47,656 nucleotides of DNA, from the IMG/VR virus record IMGVR_UViG_3300013104_000715, positions 1 to 47,656 of that record. One strand, written 5' to 3'. The notes beneath the pieces are model-generated. The model was given only the letters and a program-made list of their open reading frames with translations, was not told the origin of the DNA and did no database searches. This DNA comes from a virus. Shown in pieces: positions 1 to 8,011 of the stretch. A program made the position numbers and the translations under genes. Each line of letters starts with the position of its first letter. The first letter of the stretch is position 1.

Positions 1-1284
1 TTACGAAATCTTCTTGTGGGGCATGGATGGGGCAAAGTCTCCTAATTTTTGGTTCAACATGGCTATTTGCTCGGCATTATTGTCATTCATCCAAGTTCCA
101 TATACCGAGTAAACCATTTGAGCAGAAGTGTGCCCCATTTGGCTGGCTATGAAGTTTGGGTTTGCTCCTGCTGAAAGTGACCAGCATGCATAGGTATGTC
201 TGGATTGATATGCTTTTCTGTGAGTCACTCCTGCTTTTCTCAGGGCAGCGCCCCAGGACTGTCCTATAGATGAAACTGAATAGTAGTTTCCGCTCCTGTT
301 GTTCACAGCTGAAACTTGTGGGTTGAAAACAAACGTGCAATCTTCTTTTTCAGATTTGCCGTATTCTCGTGAAACCACCTCAATCGTCGTTTTCGCGGAC
401 ATCCTTGTCATCTCGGCCTGATCGCGCAAAACATCAATTGCCGGTTGAATTAAGTGTATTTCCCTCGTGCCAGCATTGGTTTTTGGTGGTGTGAACTGAT
501 GTACCGTAGTTAGGTTTCTCTTTACCTTTATGGTTCCAGCTACTAAATCTATATCCTCCCATGCTAAGGCGCAGATCTCGCCATGCCTCATCCCCGTATA
601 AACAGCAAGTGACCATAGGTTGGCTATTTGCCTGTGGCTACATGCTGCTATTATCCTTCCAAATTCCTCTCTTGTAATCGGCTCAGGGCTTGCTTTTGCT
701 TTTCTAAGTGGTTTTATATTTCCCATTGGATTGCTCTCCAAATATCCATTATCGTGACCGAACTTCATAACCGACCCTAAATCAGACATATTTCCATTTA
801 CGGTCCTTACAGACCTTCCAACTTTAGTGGTCTTAACACCCTTTCCCGGATACTGAACGCCAGTAAGCATGGCGCTCCTAAGTCTCAACAAATCCTCTGT
901 TCTTATGGCCGAGGCTAGCACTGAACCACCCAAAATCAGAAGGATTGACTTCATCCGCGACCTATACCTTCCGGTGCTGTTTGCAGACAAATCAGTTTCT
1001 TTTAAAATCATCCATTTCTCATAAAGTTCAGAGATAGTTAGCTCTTTAGATGCCATCCCATACTTCTTTAGATTAGGCGAACAGGGAAATTGATTTTGAT
1101 AGTCGAAATTACCTGTCTTGATCGCGTATACAACCGCTCCTCGCAACTCACCAGCCATCTTCCTGTTCTTCGTCGTATCCGGCACTCCAAGCGCCTCACG
1201 AACCCGCCCACCCTTGTACATGAACCAAATTCGCAGAAACCCTCCATGGCTTTCCACTCCAGTCGGATATTTTAACTCCGCCAT
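1..1284 (-). CDS. int: Phage integrase (tyrosine recombinase)
   Basis: This is a 427-residue tyrosine recombinase that integrates and excises the phage chromosome at attP/attB. The N-terminal ~75 residues fit the DUF3596-type arm-binding domain of lambdoid integrases. The core SAM-like domain covers about 80-190 and the catalytic domain about 200-400. Visible active-site residues are R233 in TGMRHGE, K268 in PPKTN, R362 and H363 in YQSRHTY, H385 in MGHTS and the nucleophile Y395 in VYGTW. The first His of the HxxR box is Tyr (Y359), which is common in this subfamily. It sits just downstream of xis on the same strand, as in lambda. The stop codon is the first triplet of the window, so attP, expected beyond it, is not visible. 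Confidence 0.97.
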   Translation of the reverse strand: MAELKYPTGVESHGGFLRIWFMYKGGRVREALGVPDTTKNRKMAGELRGAVVYAIKTGNFDYQNQFPCSPNLKKYGMASKELTISELYEKWMILKETDLSANSTGRYRSRMKSILLILGGSVLASAIRTEDLLRLRSAMLTGVQYPGKGVKTTKVGRSVRTVNGNMSDLGSVMKFGHDNGYLESNPMGNIKPLRKAKASPEPITREEFGRIIAACSHRQIANLWSLAVYTGMRHGEICALAWEDIDLVAGTIKVKRNLTTVHQFTPPKTNAGTREIHLIQPAIDVLRDQAEMTRMSAKTTIEVVSREYGKSEKEDCTFVFNPQVSAVNNRSGNYYSVSSIGQSWGAALRKAGVTHRKAYQSRHTYACWSLSAGANPNFIASQMGHTSAQMVYSVYGTWMNDNNAEQIAMLNQKLGDFAPSMPHKKIS

Positions 1285-1314
1285 ATCTCACCTCCATATC
1301 AGTGGCCGATCAGG

Positions 1315-1572
1315 TTAATCCTTCTTTCCCTCGAAAGCATCAGGCTGAAACGCAATCTGACCATCAATCCATTTTTCTATTTCCTGATGGTTATACATGC
1401 ATTCGCTATTGGGCTTTGGTAATCCCTCTGGTGCAAAGTGCAGGTATTCGCGGCCCTGCATCCATGATTTCTCTCGGGCACGTTTAATGGTTCCAGGGCG
1501 AAGTCCGGTGATAGTGATGAGTACATCTTCGGTTACCCACTTAGCGGGGGTTAGTTGCATCGCATGTGACAT
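1315..1572 (-). CDS. xis: Excisionase (DUF1233-like)
   Basis: This 85-residue protein is a likely recombination directionality factor that bends DNA next to the attachment site and turns integrase toward excision. The sequence WVTEDVLITITGLRPGTIKRAREKSW looks like the winged-helix start of the DUF1233 putative excisionase family, and PNSECMYN followed by EIEKWID matches the C-terminal part. Position immediately upstream of int on the same strand supports the call. I found no clear CII-type TTGC-N6-TTGC pair here, so a lambda-type pI promoter is not evident. Confidence 0.85.
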   Translation of the reverse strand: MSHAMQLTPAKWVTEDVLITITGLRPGTIKRAREKSWMQGREYLHFAPEGLPKPNSECMYNHQEIEKWIDGQIAFQPDAFEGKKD

Positions 1573-1586
1573 TGTAACGTCCTCTA

Positions 1587-1790
1587 CTATTTTCCATCAG
1601 CCACTCGACGCACCCAACAGGCGAGCCACATCCATACCTGCTTACGATATCTAGCAGGGCAGAATGGGTATGCGTCTGGTGAGTGCTTGTCGAGTATTTG
1701 TCGGTAGGTGAGATTGTTGGTTTTACTGCGGCGTTCGGTGAGTATCTTTTTGGCTATTGCGCGGGATGCTATCTCCTGCTCTGGAGTCAT
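1587..1790 (-). CDS. Small phage protein, function unknown
   Basis: This 67-residue basic protein lies 14 bases upstream of xis and 3 bases downstream of the next gene, in the same operon. It has a charged N-terminal helix (EQEIASRAIAKKILTERRS) and a Trp-rich C-terminus (VWMWLACWVRR). I do not recognise a family. Tight spacing and the coherent reading frame make it likely real. Confidence 0.6.
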   Translation of the reverse strand: MTPEQEIASRAIAKKILTERRSKTNNLTYRQILDKHSPDAYPFCPARYRKQVWMWLACWVRRVADGK

Positions 1791-1793
1791 GGG

Positions 1794-2291
1794 TTACTCC
1801 ACTTTGCGGTATCCTGCTAGCACAATTGCGCCAAGCAACTCATAAGGCTGATAGCCATCTGGCATTGCTTTTTCTAATTCCTCCAATTCAGAGAAAGCCT
1901 TATCACTATCCACATCTTTAGGTGAGCGGATAGGGCGGAAGTTATTATCTTTGCTGATGTATTGCTCGTTATCCTTGCCAACCTGCTTCATCAGCATTGA
2001 ATCTTCACCATGAGCAGTAATCCGTATTGCTGCCCAGTTACCAAGCGCCGCTTGAAACTCACAAACGCACCCAACAGGCGGCAACCCCTCGCCAGACCAC
2101 TCAGTAGTCAACTGCTGGTTTACAACTGGCTCGGTGATTGGGCGGCGCTCGGATATTAGACCAAATAAGCCCAAAGCTCTTGATGTGCCATGTTTGAAAG
2201 CCCTTCCGAAATCAGACTGGTAGATGGTTAATATTCCATCCGGCGCACCCTCGAAATCCTTCTCACTACCTTTCAATATTTCCCATTTCAT
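1794..2291 (-). CDS. Phage accessory protein, function unknown
   Basis: This 165-residue protein carries a central LPPVGCVCEF segment followed by an aromatic and charged stretch, a pattern seen in many small enterobacterial phage early proteins of unknown role. There is no signal peptide or membrane segment. Its ATG overlaps the stop of the upstream NinX-family gene (ATGA), so the two are probably translationally coupled. Confidence 0.65.
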   Translation of the reverse strand: MKWEILKGSEKDFEGAPDGILTIYQSDFGRAFKHGTSRALGLFGLISERRPITEPVVNQQLTTEWSGEGLPPVGCVCEFQAALGNWAAIRITAHGEDSMLMKQVGKDNEQYISKDNNFRPIRSPKDVDSDKAFSELEELEKAMPDGYQPYELLGAIVLAGYRKVE

Positions 2292-2647
2292 ATCTTTTCT
2301 CCCTGAGCATTTAATGCATCATCTTTCATCATCAAAAATACCAACATGGCGGCACGGAGTGGGTTCTTATCTTTAGCTATAAGGCATTCTGAGCCGATTC
2401 GGCCATCATCAATAACCGAAACCCTAGCTTGACCGAGAAGTCCGTGAGGAATCATGTCAGTAAAGATGTTGATTCCGTTTTCCAAAATAATCGGCCATGC
2501 GTCGGCTGGGTTGTTGCATGGGTCGAAAATCTCCCACCTGCCAGTTTTGTTGTATAGGAGCGAGGCCGGGTTTGGTAAGTTAAATCCGCTAGCTTTTGCC
2601 ACTGCATGACTAATCTCAAAGTCACTCATCGTTGAATAATCAGTCAT
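2288..2647 (-). CDS. NinX-family protein (DUF2591)
   Basis: This 119-residue protein has hallmarks of the DUF2591/NinX family: an N-terminal LSDFEI-like segment (MSDFEISHAV), then FDPCNNPADAWPIILE in the middle and a C-terminal NPLRAAMLVFLMM helix. The family is widespread in lambdoid phages and its biochemical role is not established. It overlaps both neighbours by a few bases within the leftward early operon. Confidence 0.85.
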   Translation of the reverse strand: MTDYSTMSDFEISHAVAKASGFNLPNPASLLYNKTGRWEIFDPCNNPADAWPIILENGINIFTDMIPHGLLGQARVSVIDDGRIGSECLIAKDKNPLRAAMLVFLMMKDDALNAQGEKI

Positions 2648-2853
2648 GCCGCATACCCCCGCAGCGCTTTAATCTTCTGCTCTTTCTCCCAGTCGTCACG
2701 GCATTCAGGCGCGCAGAAATTGCCATGCTGTAACTTTTCATCGCAATAGTGACAAGCCCCAATAAATGGCAGCGTTGTTGTCTTGCGTGATGCCAGTGCT
2801 ACGCTGATTTGCAGCAGCTCTTGTTCGTTTGCTTGGTCGATGATGTCAGCCAT
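2644..2853 (-). CDS. Small zinc-ribbon protein
   Basis: This 69-residue protein has a C4-type motif near the middle: CHYC, then FCAPECRDDWE. This resembles the small DUF2116-like zinc ribbons often encoded in lambdoid early operons, and the N-terminus (MADIIDQAN) is like phage TraR/DksA-type proteins. A zinc ion is probably bound. Whether it contacts DNA or RNA polymerase is unknown. It overlaps the NinX gene by four bases. Confidence 0.7.
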   Translation of the reverse strand: MADIIDQANEQELLQISVALASRKTTTLPFIGACHYCDEKLQHGNFCAPECRDDWEKEQKIKALRGYAA

Positions 2854-3147
2854 TTATGCAGCCTCCGTAGTAAGGTCTTCAGCCGTTAACTCTGCGAAAG
2901 CTTTCTGGCATTGCAGGCTAACTCGTTCGATTTCTTTGCGCATTTCTTCGAGCGATTGCACATCAGAGGCGCGCACTTCTTTCAGGATTAACGAGGAGAT
3001 TAACTGGTCAATCTTCGGGTGGAATGTGGTGTTCTTCAGCACCGCTTGGCCTGCGTTCTTGCCTTCCTTGGCAATGCCTTTCTCCTGAAGAATGAACTGA
3101 TACTTGTCGCTGGTGATAAGCCATTTCTCGCCGATTTCAATTTTCAT
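2854..3147 (-). CDS. DUF5405-like phage protein
   Basis: This protein of about 97 residues starts MKIEIGEKWLITSD. The sequence matches what I know of the DUF5405 family found in P2-like and lambdoid phages (KIxIG-ITSD start, then FILQE and FHPKIDQLISSL). I chose the ATG at 3147, preceded by GGAGAG, over an in-frame TTG four codons upstream. The start overlaps the end of the preceding gene. Function is unknown. Confidence 0.75.
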   Translation of the reverse strand: MKIEIGEKWLITSDKYQFILQEKGIAKEGKNAGQAVLKNTTFHPKIDQLISSLILKEVRASDVQSLEEMRKEIERVSLQCQKAFAELTAEDLTTEAA

Positions 3148-3370
3148 AATTCTCTCCAATTTTCAGTATTTCGGTAACCGCGCCGATGTCACAGCCGGCC
3201 GCTAGAATCTGCGTCCCTTCATGCAATGAAACGCTCACATCTGCTGGCTCGACTCCTGTCATCTTCCATAATCCCTGTCGTAAAACTGCTGCCAGTTCAG
3301 ACGTGTCTACTCGACCCGCGTAGTAATAAGCGCGGGGTAATTTGACTGTGATCATCGGTGGATACCTCAT
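3137..3370 (-). CDS. Small phage protein, function unknown
   Basis: This 77-residue protein has a hydrophobic beta-rich start (MITVKLPRAYYYAG) and no recognised motif. It follows an intrinsic terminator and overlaps the DUF5405-like gene by 11 bases, so it is expressed in the leftward early transcript only if polymerase reads through. An internal ATG at residue 6 (MITVKL) is a possible alternative start. Confidence 0.6.
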   Translation of the reverse strand: MRYPPMITVKLPRAYYYAGRVDTSELAAVLRQGLWKMTGVEPADVSVSLHEGTQILAAGCDIGAVTEILKIGENYEN

Positions 3371-3381
3371 GTTGCAGGCGT

Positions 3382-3401
3382 AAAAAAACCGCGTTGCGCG
3401 G
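3382..3401 (-). terminator. Intrinsic terminator in the left operon
   Basis: On the minus strand CCGCG-CAA-CGCGG is followed by seven T residues. It lies between the ASCH gene and the next downstream gene. N-dependent readthrough would be needed for expression of genes closer to int. Confidence 0.8.
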
Positions 3402-3421
3402 CTATTGGGTTGTTGACGGTC

Positions 3422-3703
3422 TTAGTTAGTGATGCAGACCTTTATTGCGAAAACCTTTACTGGGTCTGGGCCGAAATGGCGATGGGTGATTGTTTTTATC
3501 TCATAGCCATCATAAGGAATCTCTATTCGCTTGTTCGCATCATCCCGCTTTGGGTAGCCGCGAGTGATAACCAGTTTTTCATAATCACGACCAAATATAC
3601 GCCTACCCCAATACGGGTTAACAAGGCGATACTCTTCGGTTTTCTCACCTCGCTTCATGGCGTCAAAGTATTCGCCATTAACAGCCAATTGTAATGTAGC
3701 CAT
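3422..3703 (-). CDS. ASCH-domain protein
   Basis: This protein of about 93 residues starts MATLQLAVNGEYFDAMKRGEKTEEYR. The EYFD-KxGxKTEEYR block and the later GYEIK and AIKVCI strands fit the ASCH (PUA-like, predicted RNA-binding) superfamily common in phages. I chose the ATG at 3703, preceded by GGTGAG, because the longer frame adds an unrelated hydrophobic leader encoded in the upstream gene. The stop of the upstream gene lies one base from this start. The substrate is unknown. Confidence 0.8.
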   Translation of the reverse strand: MATLQLAVNGEYFDAMKRGEKTEEYRLVNPYWGRRIFGRDYEKLVITRGYPKRDDANKRIEIPYDGYEIKTITHRHFGPDPVKVFAIKVCITN

Positions 3704-3704
3704 A

Positions 3705-3917
3705 TCACTCACCATCCTTAGCAACTTCTTTAGCTCGCTTTTCTGCTTCACTAAAATCCCAATCGACACGGTGAGCAATATCGATAGCAGAGCGCACGGC
3801 ATGTTCAACCATGATGTCCAGTTCCTGAATCGTCATAGCCATATCAGGATTTCTATCCAATATGGCTGAACGCTTAATCTGCCAGTGGTTGCATGTTTCA
3901 AGTAGTGAATTAGCCAT
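3705..3917 (-). CDS. Small phage protein, function unknown
   Basis: This 70-residue acidic, helical protein starts MANSLLETCNHWQ. The ATG at 3917 shares its A with the TGA of the upstream gene, so coupling is likely; a GTG one codon earlier is possible. It contains an MTIQELDIMVEHAVRSAIDIAHR helix and no recognised domain. Confidence 0.6.
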   Translation of the reverse strand: MANSLLETCNHWQIKRSAILDRNPDMAMTIQELDIMVEHAVRSAIDIAHRVDWDFSEAEKRAKEVAKDGE

Positions 3918-4873
3918 CACTCACCATCCTTAACGACGATGCCAGCGGCGCGCAGCACTAGCGTTACATCATCGCGATTCAGATAGCCGCCTTGCTCTAG
4001 GTTGTCGGGCGTCATGAATAGCTCACCACTGTTATGTATTGCTGGCATTAACGCAGCAGGCAACTTCACCACTACAGGCTTAGGCTGGCGGGTGAATTTG
4101 CTGACAATTCTGTGCAGAGAATTGAAGTTGATGAAGGGCACGCCCTGATGCCCCTTGGAGGTTGTTTCCCTCCATTCCATCGGTAAGCCACCAGACATTT
4201 CAGCCACAGCATCCCGCAAATCGTCCATCGTCACAGGCTCTTGCTCACCCCGAAGCTCGGCGAGTTCCTCACGGGCTAGGCGCATATCATCGCGCATGGC
4301 TAGTGCCGCAGCCTCTGCCGCCTCTCGCTGCTGGCGTTCTGCTTCGAGCTGGTCAATTACAGTGCTGGAGAAAGCGGCAAATGCGCTTAGCTCATCCATG
4401 CAGAAATTTAGCCGGTTGCTCTCTGTCAGGCGCTCGGTTAAATCCTTCAGCGTAAGTTCGTGCTTATCCCTCAGCGCGCCTATCGGGTTTTCAAAGGCCC
4501 ACTTCGAACCGCACGCTTTACCGACTTCGCCAACCATTAACGCAAGTGAGAGCGCTTCAGCCTGAAACTTGTGATTCTTCTCTCCCTTCTTCACCCAGTG
4601 TTTAGCCCCAGCGACCGTCAGGTCTGTGCATTCAGGGAATCCGAAAACCATTTCTACGCCGTGGCCGACCATTAATGCGATGTCAGCAGCCTGACGAATG
4701 GTTTTATCGTGCTCAAACCACGCGCCCACCTTAACCAGGTTGCCTTCACGCTTAACGCCAGGCTCATGCTGACCATCAAACAACCAGCACTCATAGCCTG
4801 CATCAAGCCAAGGCTGAGCCATCAGGCCGGTGAAATCGTAGAGGAAGATGGCCTTCTTGGTTGTGTCAGTCAT
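3917..4873 (-). CDS. Chimera: methylase-like N-terminus joined to Ead-like C-terminus
   Basis: This 318-residue protein looks composite. Residues 1-~132 resemble the first half of the short DNA methylase-like proteins of phages: LYDFTG, DAGYECWLFDG, the PCT-like loop FGFPECTDL near 78-85, and FENPIG near 127-132. After about residue 135 the sequence changes to a charged coiled coil (KDLTERLTESNR, AERQQREAAEAAALAMRDDM) and an Ead/Ea22-like C-terminus. The rest of the methylase fold is absent and the usual PPCT is PECT, so catalysis is doubtful. It overlaps both neighbours by a few bases. The fusion may be a recombination product kept for its C-terminal part. Confidence 0.7.
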   Translation of the reverse strand: MTDTTKKAIFLYDFTGLMAQPWLDAGYECWLFDGQHEPGVKREGNLVKVGAWFEHDKTIRQAADIALMVGHGVEMVFGFPECTDLTVAGAKHWVKKGEKNHKFQAEALSLALMVGEVGKACGSKWAFENPIGALRDKHELTLKDLTERLTESNRLNFCMDELSAFAAFSSTVIDQLEAERQQREAAEAAALAMRDDMRLAREELAELRGEQEPVTMDDLRDAVAEMSGGLPMEWRETTSKGHQGVPFINFNSLHRIVSKFTRQPKPVVVKLPAALMPAIHNSGELFMTPDNLEQGGYLNRDDVTLVLRAAGIVVKDGE

Positions 4874-5222
4874 GAGGTTGCTCCTTCACTGGTTCATCAG
4901 GGATGGAAGACCAGTGCGTGATCCGTACGTCTTCATTGTTGAGAGCTTCGAGTTGGAATGACCACTCCCATTCACCGGTTTCTTTCTGCCCCATCGACAT
5001 CCATACAGAGCGCCACCCAATTACCCATCCTTCGCCATTTGCATCGAATAGCAGCACGGATTCATTTGCGTGAGGAAGTTCTTCACCAACCGAAATGGCC
5101 TGCTCATTGATTAGGTCACGCCAAGCCAAGGAGACGATCTTTCCACCAAGCAGAGAAGTGCCAGCTCCGATGATTGGCTCTTTGCCATCTTCGTACTCGA
5201 ACACCAACGTTACCTTGCTCAT
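4866..5222 (-). CDS. DUF551-like phage protein
   Basis: This 118-residue protein ends with a pattern typical of DUF551 proteins: a PHANESVLLFDANGEGWVIG strand region and a closing VRITHWSSIPDEP, similar to the usual THWxPLPxPP end. The N-terminal 35 residues (YEDGKEPIIGAGTS) are not recognised. It sits between two Ead-type genes with four-base overlaps. Function is unknown. Confidence 0.65.
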   Translation of the reverse strand: MSKVTLVFEYEDGKEPIIGAGTSLLGGKIVSLAWRDLINEQAISVGEELPHANESVLLFDANGEGWVIGWRSVWMSMGQKETGEWEWSFQLEALNNEDVRITHWSSIPDEPVKEQPHD

Positions 5223-5851
5223 ACCTTCCTCCCAGCGCGCAGATTGGCGGCGATTCTAGAGCGAACTTCATCGGCATAATCTCGCTTGAACTCACCTTCA
5301 CCAGCATTTGGCAAGAACTCCAGAGCACAAAGAACAGCGCCTGAAATATCCAAAGCCATGGCCGGAGTGTCGTCTATAAACCCAGACTCCCACGCCGCAA
5401 GCATTCTGTTGGCTGTGAAAATGACGCCCTCAACTCGACCCTGCGCCTTAATCTCAGCGATAGCGGCTTCGGTGCTTGGGATTTCAAGGGGCGTTACTTC
5501 CCACTGATCTCCATACTCTGCCAACCCATCGGCGTCGTATGCTTTGCAGCATTCCTTAAGCGCCAAATTCTCCGCCACCAACCCCATCACATACTCAATA
5601 ACCAACTTACTCACTGGGCCATCACCTTTAATGCCGAGAGAGTTGATGATGTTGTCGTGTGATAGTTGGAGTGCTGATACTTGGCGGGTGAGTTCTGCGA
5701 TTTGATAGTCACGCCAGCCAAGCTCTGCCGCGATATCTGACTTGCTGTGCAGCTCTTCGCGAGTCATGTGGTCGATGTGTCGAATGTAGTGACCACCTTG
5801 CTGGTCAAGCCACATGGCGTCACGGCAGGCATATAGGTTTACATTACTCAT
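5219..5851 (-). CDS. Ead/Ea22-like phage protein
   Basis: This 210-residue protein has the mosaic composition typical of Ead/Ea22-like proteins. It shows a predicted coiled coil near 50-65 (YQIAELTRQVSALQLS), a VAENLALKECC segment and a conserved tail with EIPSTEAAIAEIKAQGRVEGV then AANxL-like motifs. These proteins vary by shuffling modules between phages and have no assigned activity. It ends by overlapping the DUF551-like gene. Confidence 0.75.
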   Translation of the reverse strand: MSNVNLYACRDAMWLDQQGGHYIRHIDHMTREELHSKSDIAAELGWRDYQIAELTRQVSALQLSHDNIINSLGIKGDGPVSKLVIEYVMGLVAENLALKECCKAYDADGLAEYGDQWEVTPLEIPSTEAAIAEIKAQGRVEGVIFTANRMLAAWESGFIDDTPAMALDISGAVLCALEFLPNAGEGEFKRDYADEVRSRIAANLRAGRKV

Positions 5852-5872
5852 AGTGTGTTCCTTGAAAGAGGG

Positions 5873-6301
5873 TTAGAACGGGATATCGTCGTCGAAGTCC
5901 ATTTCATTGGATGATTGCTGTGGCGCTTGCTGGCCCCATCCTGACTGCGGTTGCTGAGCACTCTGCGGTGCTTGCTTTGGTGAATCCGATTGGCGCGGAG
6001 GAAGGTCGATTTCATCAACGATGATGGTTGGCGTCTGGCGCTTATTCCCTGAGTTATCAGTCCACTCTTCCATGACAAACTTACCTTCGACCGTTACCTT
6101 CATTCCCTTTTTGAGGTATTGAGGGAGGGTCTCAGCCTTAGCGCCAAACATCTGACAGACAACCCAGGAAGTCTTCTCGTGCTCGCCGAATCCATGTTTT
6201 ACGGCCAAAGAAAAGGAAGCTGTTAGCTTCCCATTTGGTGTGCTGCGCGTTTCACAATCCTTTCCAAGATTACCGCTTGCGATAAATCTGTTGATGGTCA
6301 T
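5873..6301 (-). CDS. ssb: Single-stranded DNA-binding protein
   Basis: This 142-residue protein has an OB fold over about 1-105 (INRFIASGNLGKD, SFSLAVKHGF, FGAKAETLPQYLKKGMKVTVEGKF), a Gln/Pro-rich linker and the acidic DFDDDIPF tip used to recruit host replication and repair proteins. It probably protects ssDNA during phage replication and supports RecT annealing. It lies next to the Gp157 and recT genes, the usual recombination cassette. Confidence 0.96.
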   Translation of the reverse strand: MTINRFIASGNLGKDCETRSTPNGKLTASFSLAVKHGFGEHEKTSWVVCQMFGAKAETLPQYLKKGMKVTVEGKFVMEEWTDNSGNKRQTPTIIVDEIDLPPRQSDSPKQAPQSAQQPQSGWGQQAPQQSSNEMDFDDDIPF

Positions 6302-6342
6302 CTATCTCTCCGAATGGGGTGCCGATGCTGTTCTTGTTGGCA

Positions 6343-6825
6343 TTACTTAATGAGTAGTGAAGGCTTGCCTGACTTTAACTCAGTGCCCGGCACCGGCTTA
6401 TCCGCCTTTAGATGATGCTTGATGGCTGTCAGGTCGAATTTCTTAGAGGTTACGAACTCGAAGAATTCAATCGGCACCTTGCTTTCATCGACAATTTCTA
6501 CCGTTTTACTTGGGGTGCGGACGGTTACTGAGTGCAATCCTGCGCGGATGGATTTCTTGCCTGCTGTATCCATCGAGGTGGCGATGTAGGCCTTGATGTT
6601 GGCAACCTTGTTCTCGGCAACCTTGGCGCGCTCTGAGAGGTTCTTGGCCTCACCCTTGAGGGCTTCGGCATATGCAGATTCGTTTTTAATGATTGCCAGC
6701 AACTGAGTAACCTTGTCTTCGAACTCGCCTTGAATCCCTTCAAGAGTGTCAGCGATAAACTCAGGGTCTAAGTCCTGAGCTGTAAGGCTGGCGTACTCAT
6801 TGGCTATTGCGTAAAGCTGGGTCAT
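6343..6825 (-). CDS. Siphovirus Gp157 family protein
   Basis: This 160-residue protein matches the Gp157 family: an N-terminal helical half with a long coiled coil (ALKGEAKNLSERAKVAENKVANIKAY) and a C-terminal half with KSIRAGLHSVTVR, VPIEFF and a Lys-rich end. The family is associated with phage recombination cassettes and has been linked to phage resistance in Streptococcus. Its ATG overlaps the recT stop codon (ATGA), so the two are coupled. Confidence 0.9.
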   Translation of the reverse strand: MTQLYAIANEYASLTAQDLDPEFIADTLEGIQGEFEDKVTQLLAIIKNESAYAEALKGEAKNLSERAKVAENKVANIKAYIATSMDTAGKKSIRAGLHSVTVRTPSKTVEIVDESKVPIEFFEFVTSKKFDLTAIKHHLKADKPVPGTELKSGKPSLLIK

Positions 6826-7724
6826 GCGGCCTCCTCAAGCTTCGCCTTTTTCTCTGCATAGATTTGCTGAACATCCTTTTGCAGCTTCATCCCTGTGGTG
6901 GCTTTGTAAGCCTCGGCGAAGATAGCTTTTAGCGCAGGGAAATCCTCAGCAGCTTCCATCTGATCGCAAAGGTCACTTACCTTCTGGAATAGCTCTTCCT
7001 TTCTCTGAGCCTCTTGGTCTTGAATGACCTCCTCTGGCGTGTGCGCCATAATTGGCTCAATGAAGATTCCTTCCTCATCGTTTAGCACCTGAATTGCTCG
7101 GTCTAACCTTTCTGATTTGGGCCAATACTTACTGGCTCGCTTTACCACTGTTTTCTTTGCCATTTCATCCCAGAAGTTAACCCAAGGCCCAAATTTTGAC
7201 TCCCCAGCCTTGCTAATCTTCCTAATTGCCTCAACATCCGAAACACTCATTTCATCGGTTAGGTAATCACCTCCAGATGTTTTAGCTGTGCAATAGACAC
7301 CAATGGCAATCCCTCGGTCGCTAAAGGCCTTGTATTTATGGGTTGGGGCTATATCAATTCCATTTGACTCATAGGAGTCATTCTCGTAAACAATCTTTGC
7401 CTGCCCCCACTGGATGCAACCCGCAGCTTGAGCTATATGCATGAGGCCAATGTAAGAAACCTCTAAACAAACAGCACCATCTCTCGGAACTAGATAGGCC
7501 AACTTGCTTGCAGGGTTCAGACTTATGCCAATGGCGGCGACGTTGATAATGGCGTTCTGCGCGCTAATTGGATTGGATAGGGCGGTCTTTGCCAGAAAGT
7601 CATTTTTCTGGAAGGCCTGAATAGCGAACTGGCATTCCTTGCCCCACGTGACTGAGTTATCGGCCAGAGAGCCAGTGAATAGGCTCTCTTGGCTCTTTAC
7701 GAAATCAACGATACTTAGGCTCAT
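6822..7724 (-). CDS. recT: RecT-family single-strand annealing protein
   Basis: This 300-residue protein anneals complementary ssDNA during phage recombination. The RecT core is plain: SNPISAQNAIINVAAIGISLNP, YLVPRDGAVCLEVSYIGLMHIA, KFGPW, then AKKTVVKRASKYWP. I chose the ATG at 7724, eight bases after GGGAGAGG and overlapping the upstream TAA (TAATG), rather than the longer frame. The C-terminus is a Lys/Glu-rich helix. A partner exonuclease (RecE, YqaJ or lambda Exo type) is not seen in the window. Confidence 0.96.
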   Translation of the reverse strand: MSLSIVDFVKSQESLFTGSLADNSVTWGKECQFAIQAFQKNDFLAKTALSNPISAQNAIINVAAIGISLNPASKLAYLVPRDGAVCLEVSYIGLMHIAQAAGCIQWGQAKIVYENDSYESNGIDIAPTHKYKAFSDRGIAIGVYCTAKTSGGDYLTDEMSVSDVEAIRKISKAGESKFGPWVNFWDEMAKKTVVKRASKYWPKSERLDRAIQVLNDEEGIFIEPIMAHTPEEVIQDQEAQRKEELFQKVSDLCDQMEAAEDFPALKAIFAEAYKATTGMKLQKDVQQIYAEKKAKLEEAA

Positions 7725-8011
7725 TACGCTACCTCTCCCATCATGTAGGCCACTCCCCACTGATAATTAGCCTCGACAAGGCAAAGCTCCCACACCAAGC
7801 TCTCGTACGCCTGAGTTGCTTCTGGGGAAGCCTCTGCGCGTGACATGAATGTCATGCGAACAAATGGACTCCTGTAGTCACCTAGCGTCTTGGGGAACTT
7901 CTCCGACAGCTCATTGGCCTTGCTGGTGATCCATTCCTCCTTCTCGGCCTGAGCCTGCTGCTTATCGCCACGGCGCTCTTCTAATTCGTCTTGAATCCGG
8001 TATGCGTTCAT
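7724..8011 (-). CDS. Phage protein upstream of recT, function unknown
   Basis: This 95-residue protein starts MNAYRIQDELEERRGDKQQAQAEKE (helical, charged), followed by FPKTLGDYRSPFVRM and a hydrophobic Trp-containing C-terminus. It occupies the place where many recT cassettes carry an exonuclease but shows no nuclease motif and is too short. It is coupled to kil-like upstream (ATGA) and recT downstream (TAATG). Confidence 0.65.
   Translation of the reverse strand: MNAYRIQDELEERRGDKQQAQAEKEEWITSKANELSEKFPKTLGDYRSPFVRMTFMSRAEASPEATQAYESLVWELCLVEANYQWGVAYMMGEVA

Noticed and set aside
1280-1800. Search for a lambda-type pI CII site near xis
   Set aside because: GCAA elements occur (for example at 1431) but none has the N6 spacing, so no promoter is called.
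4155-4565. 136-codon rightward ORF opposite the chimeric methylase/Ead gene
   Set aside because: Ser/Arg/Ala-rich product typical of the antisense of an Ala/Glu-rich coiled coil.
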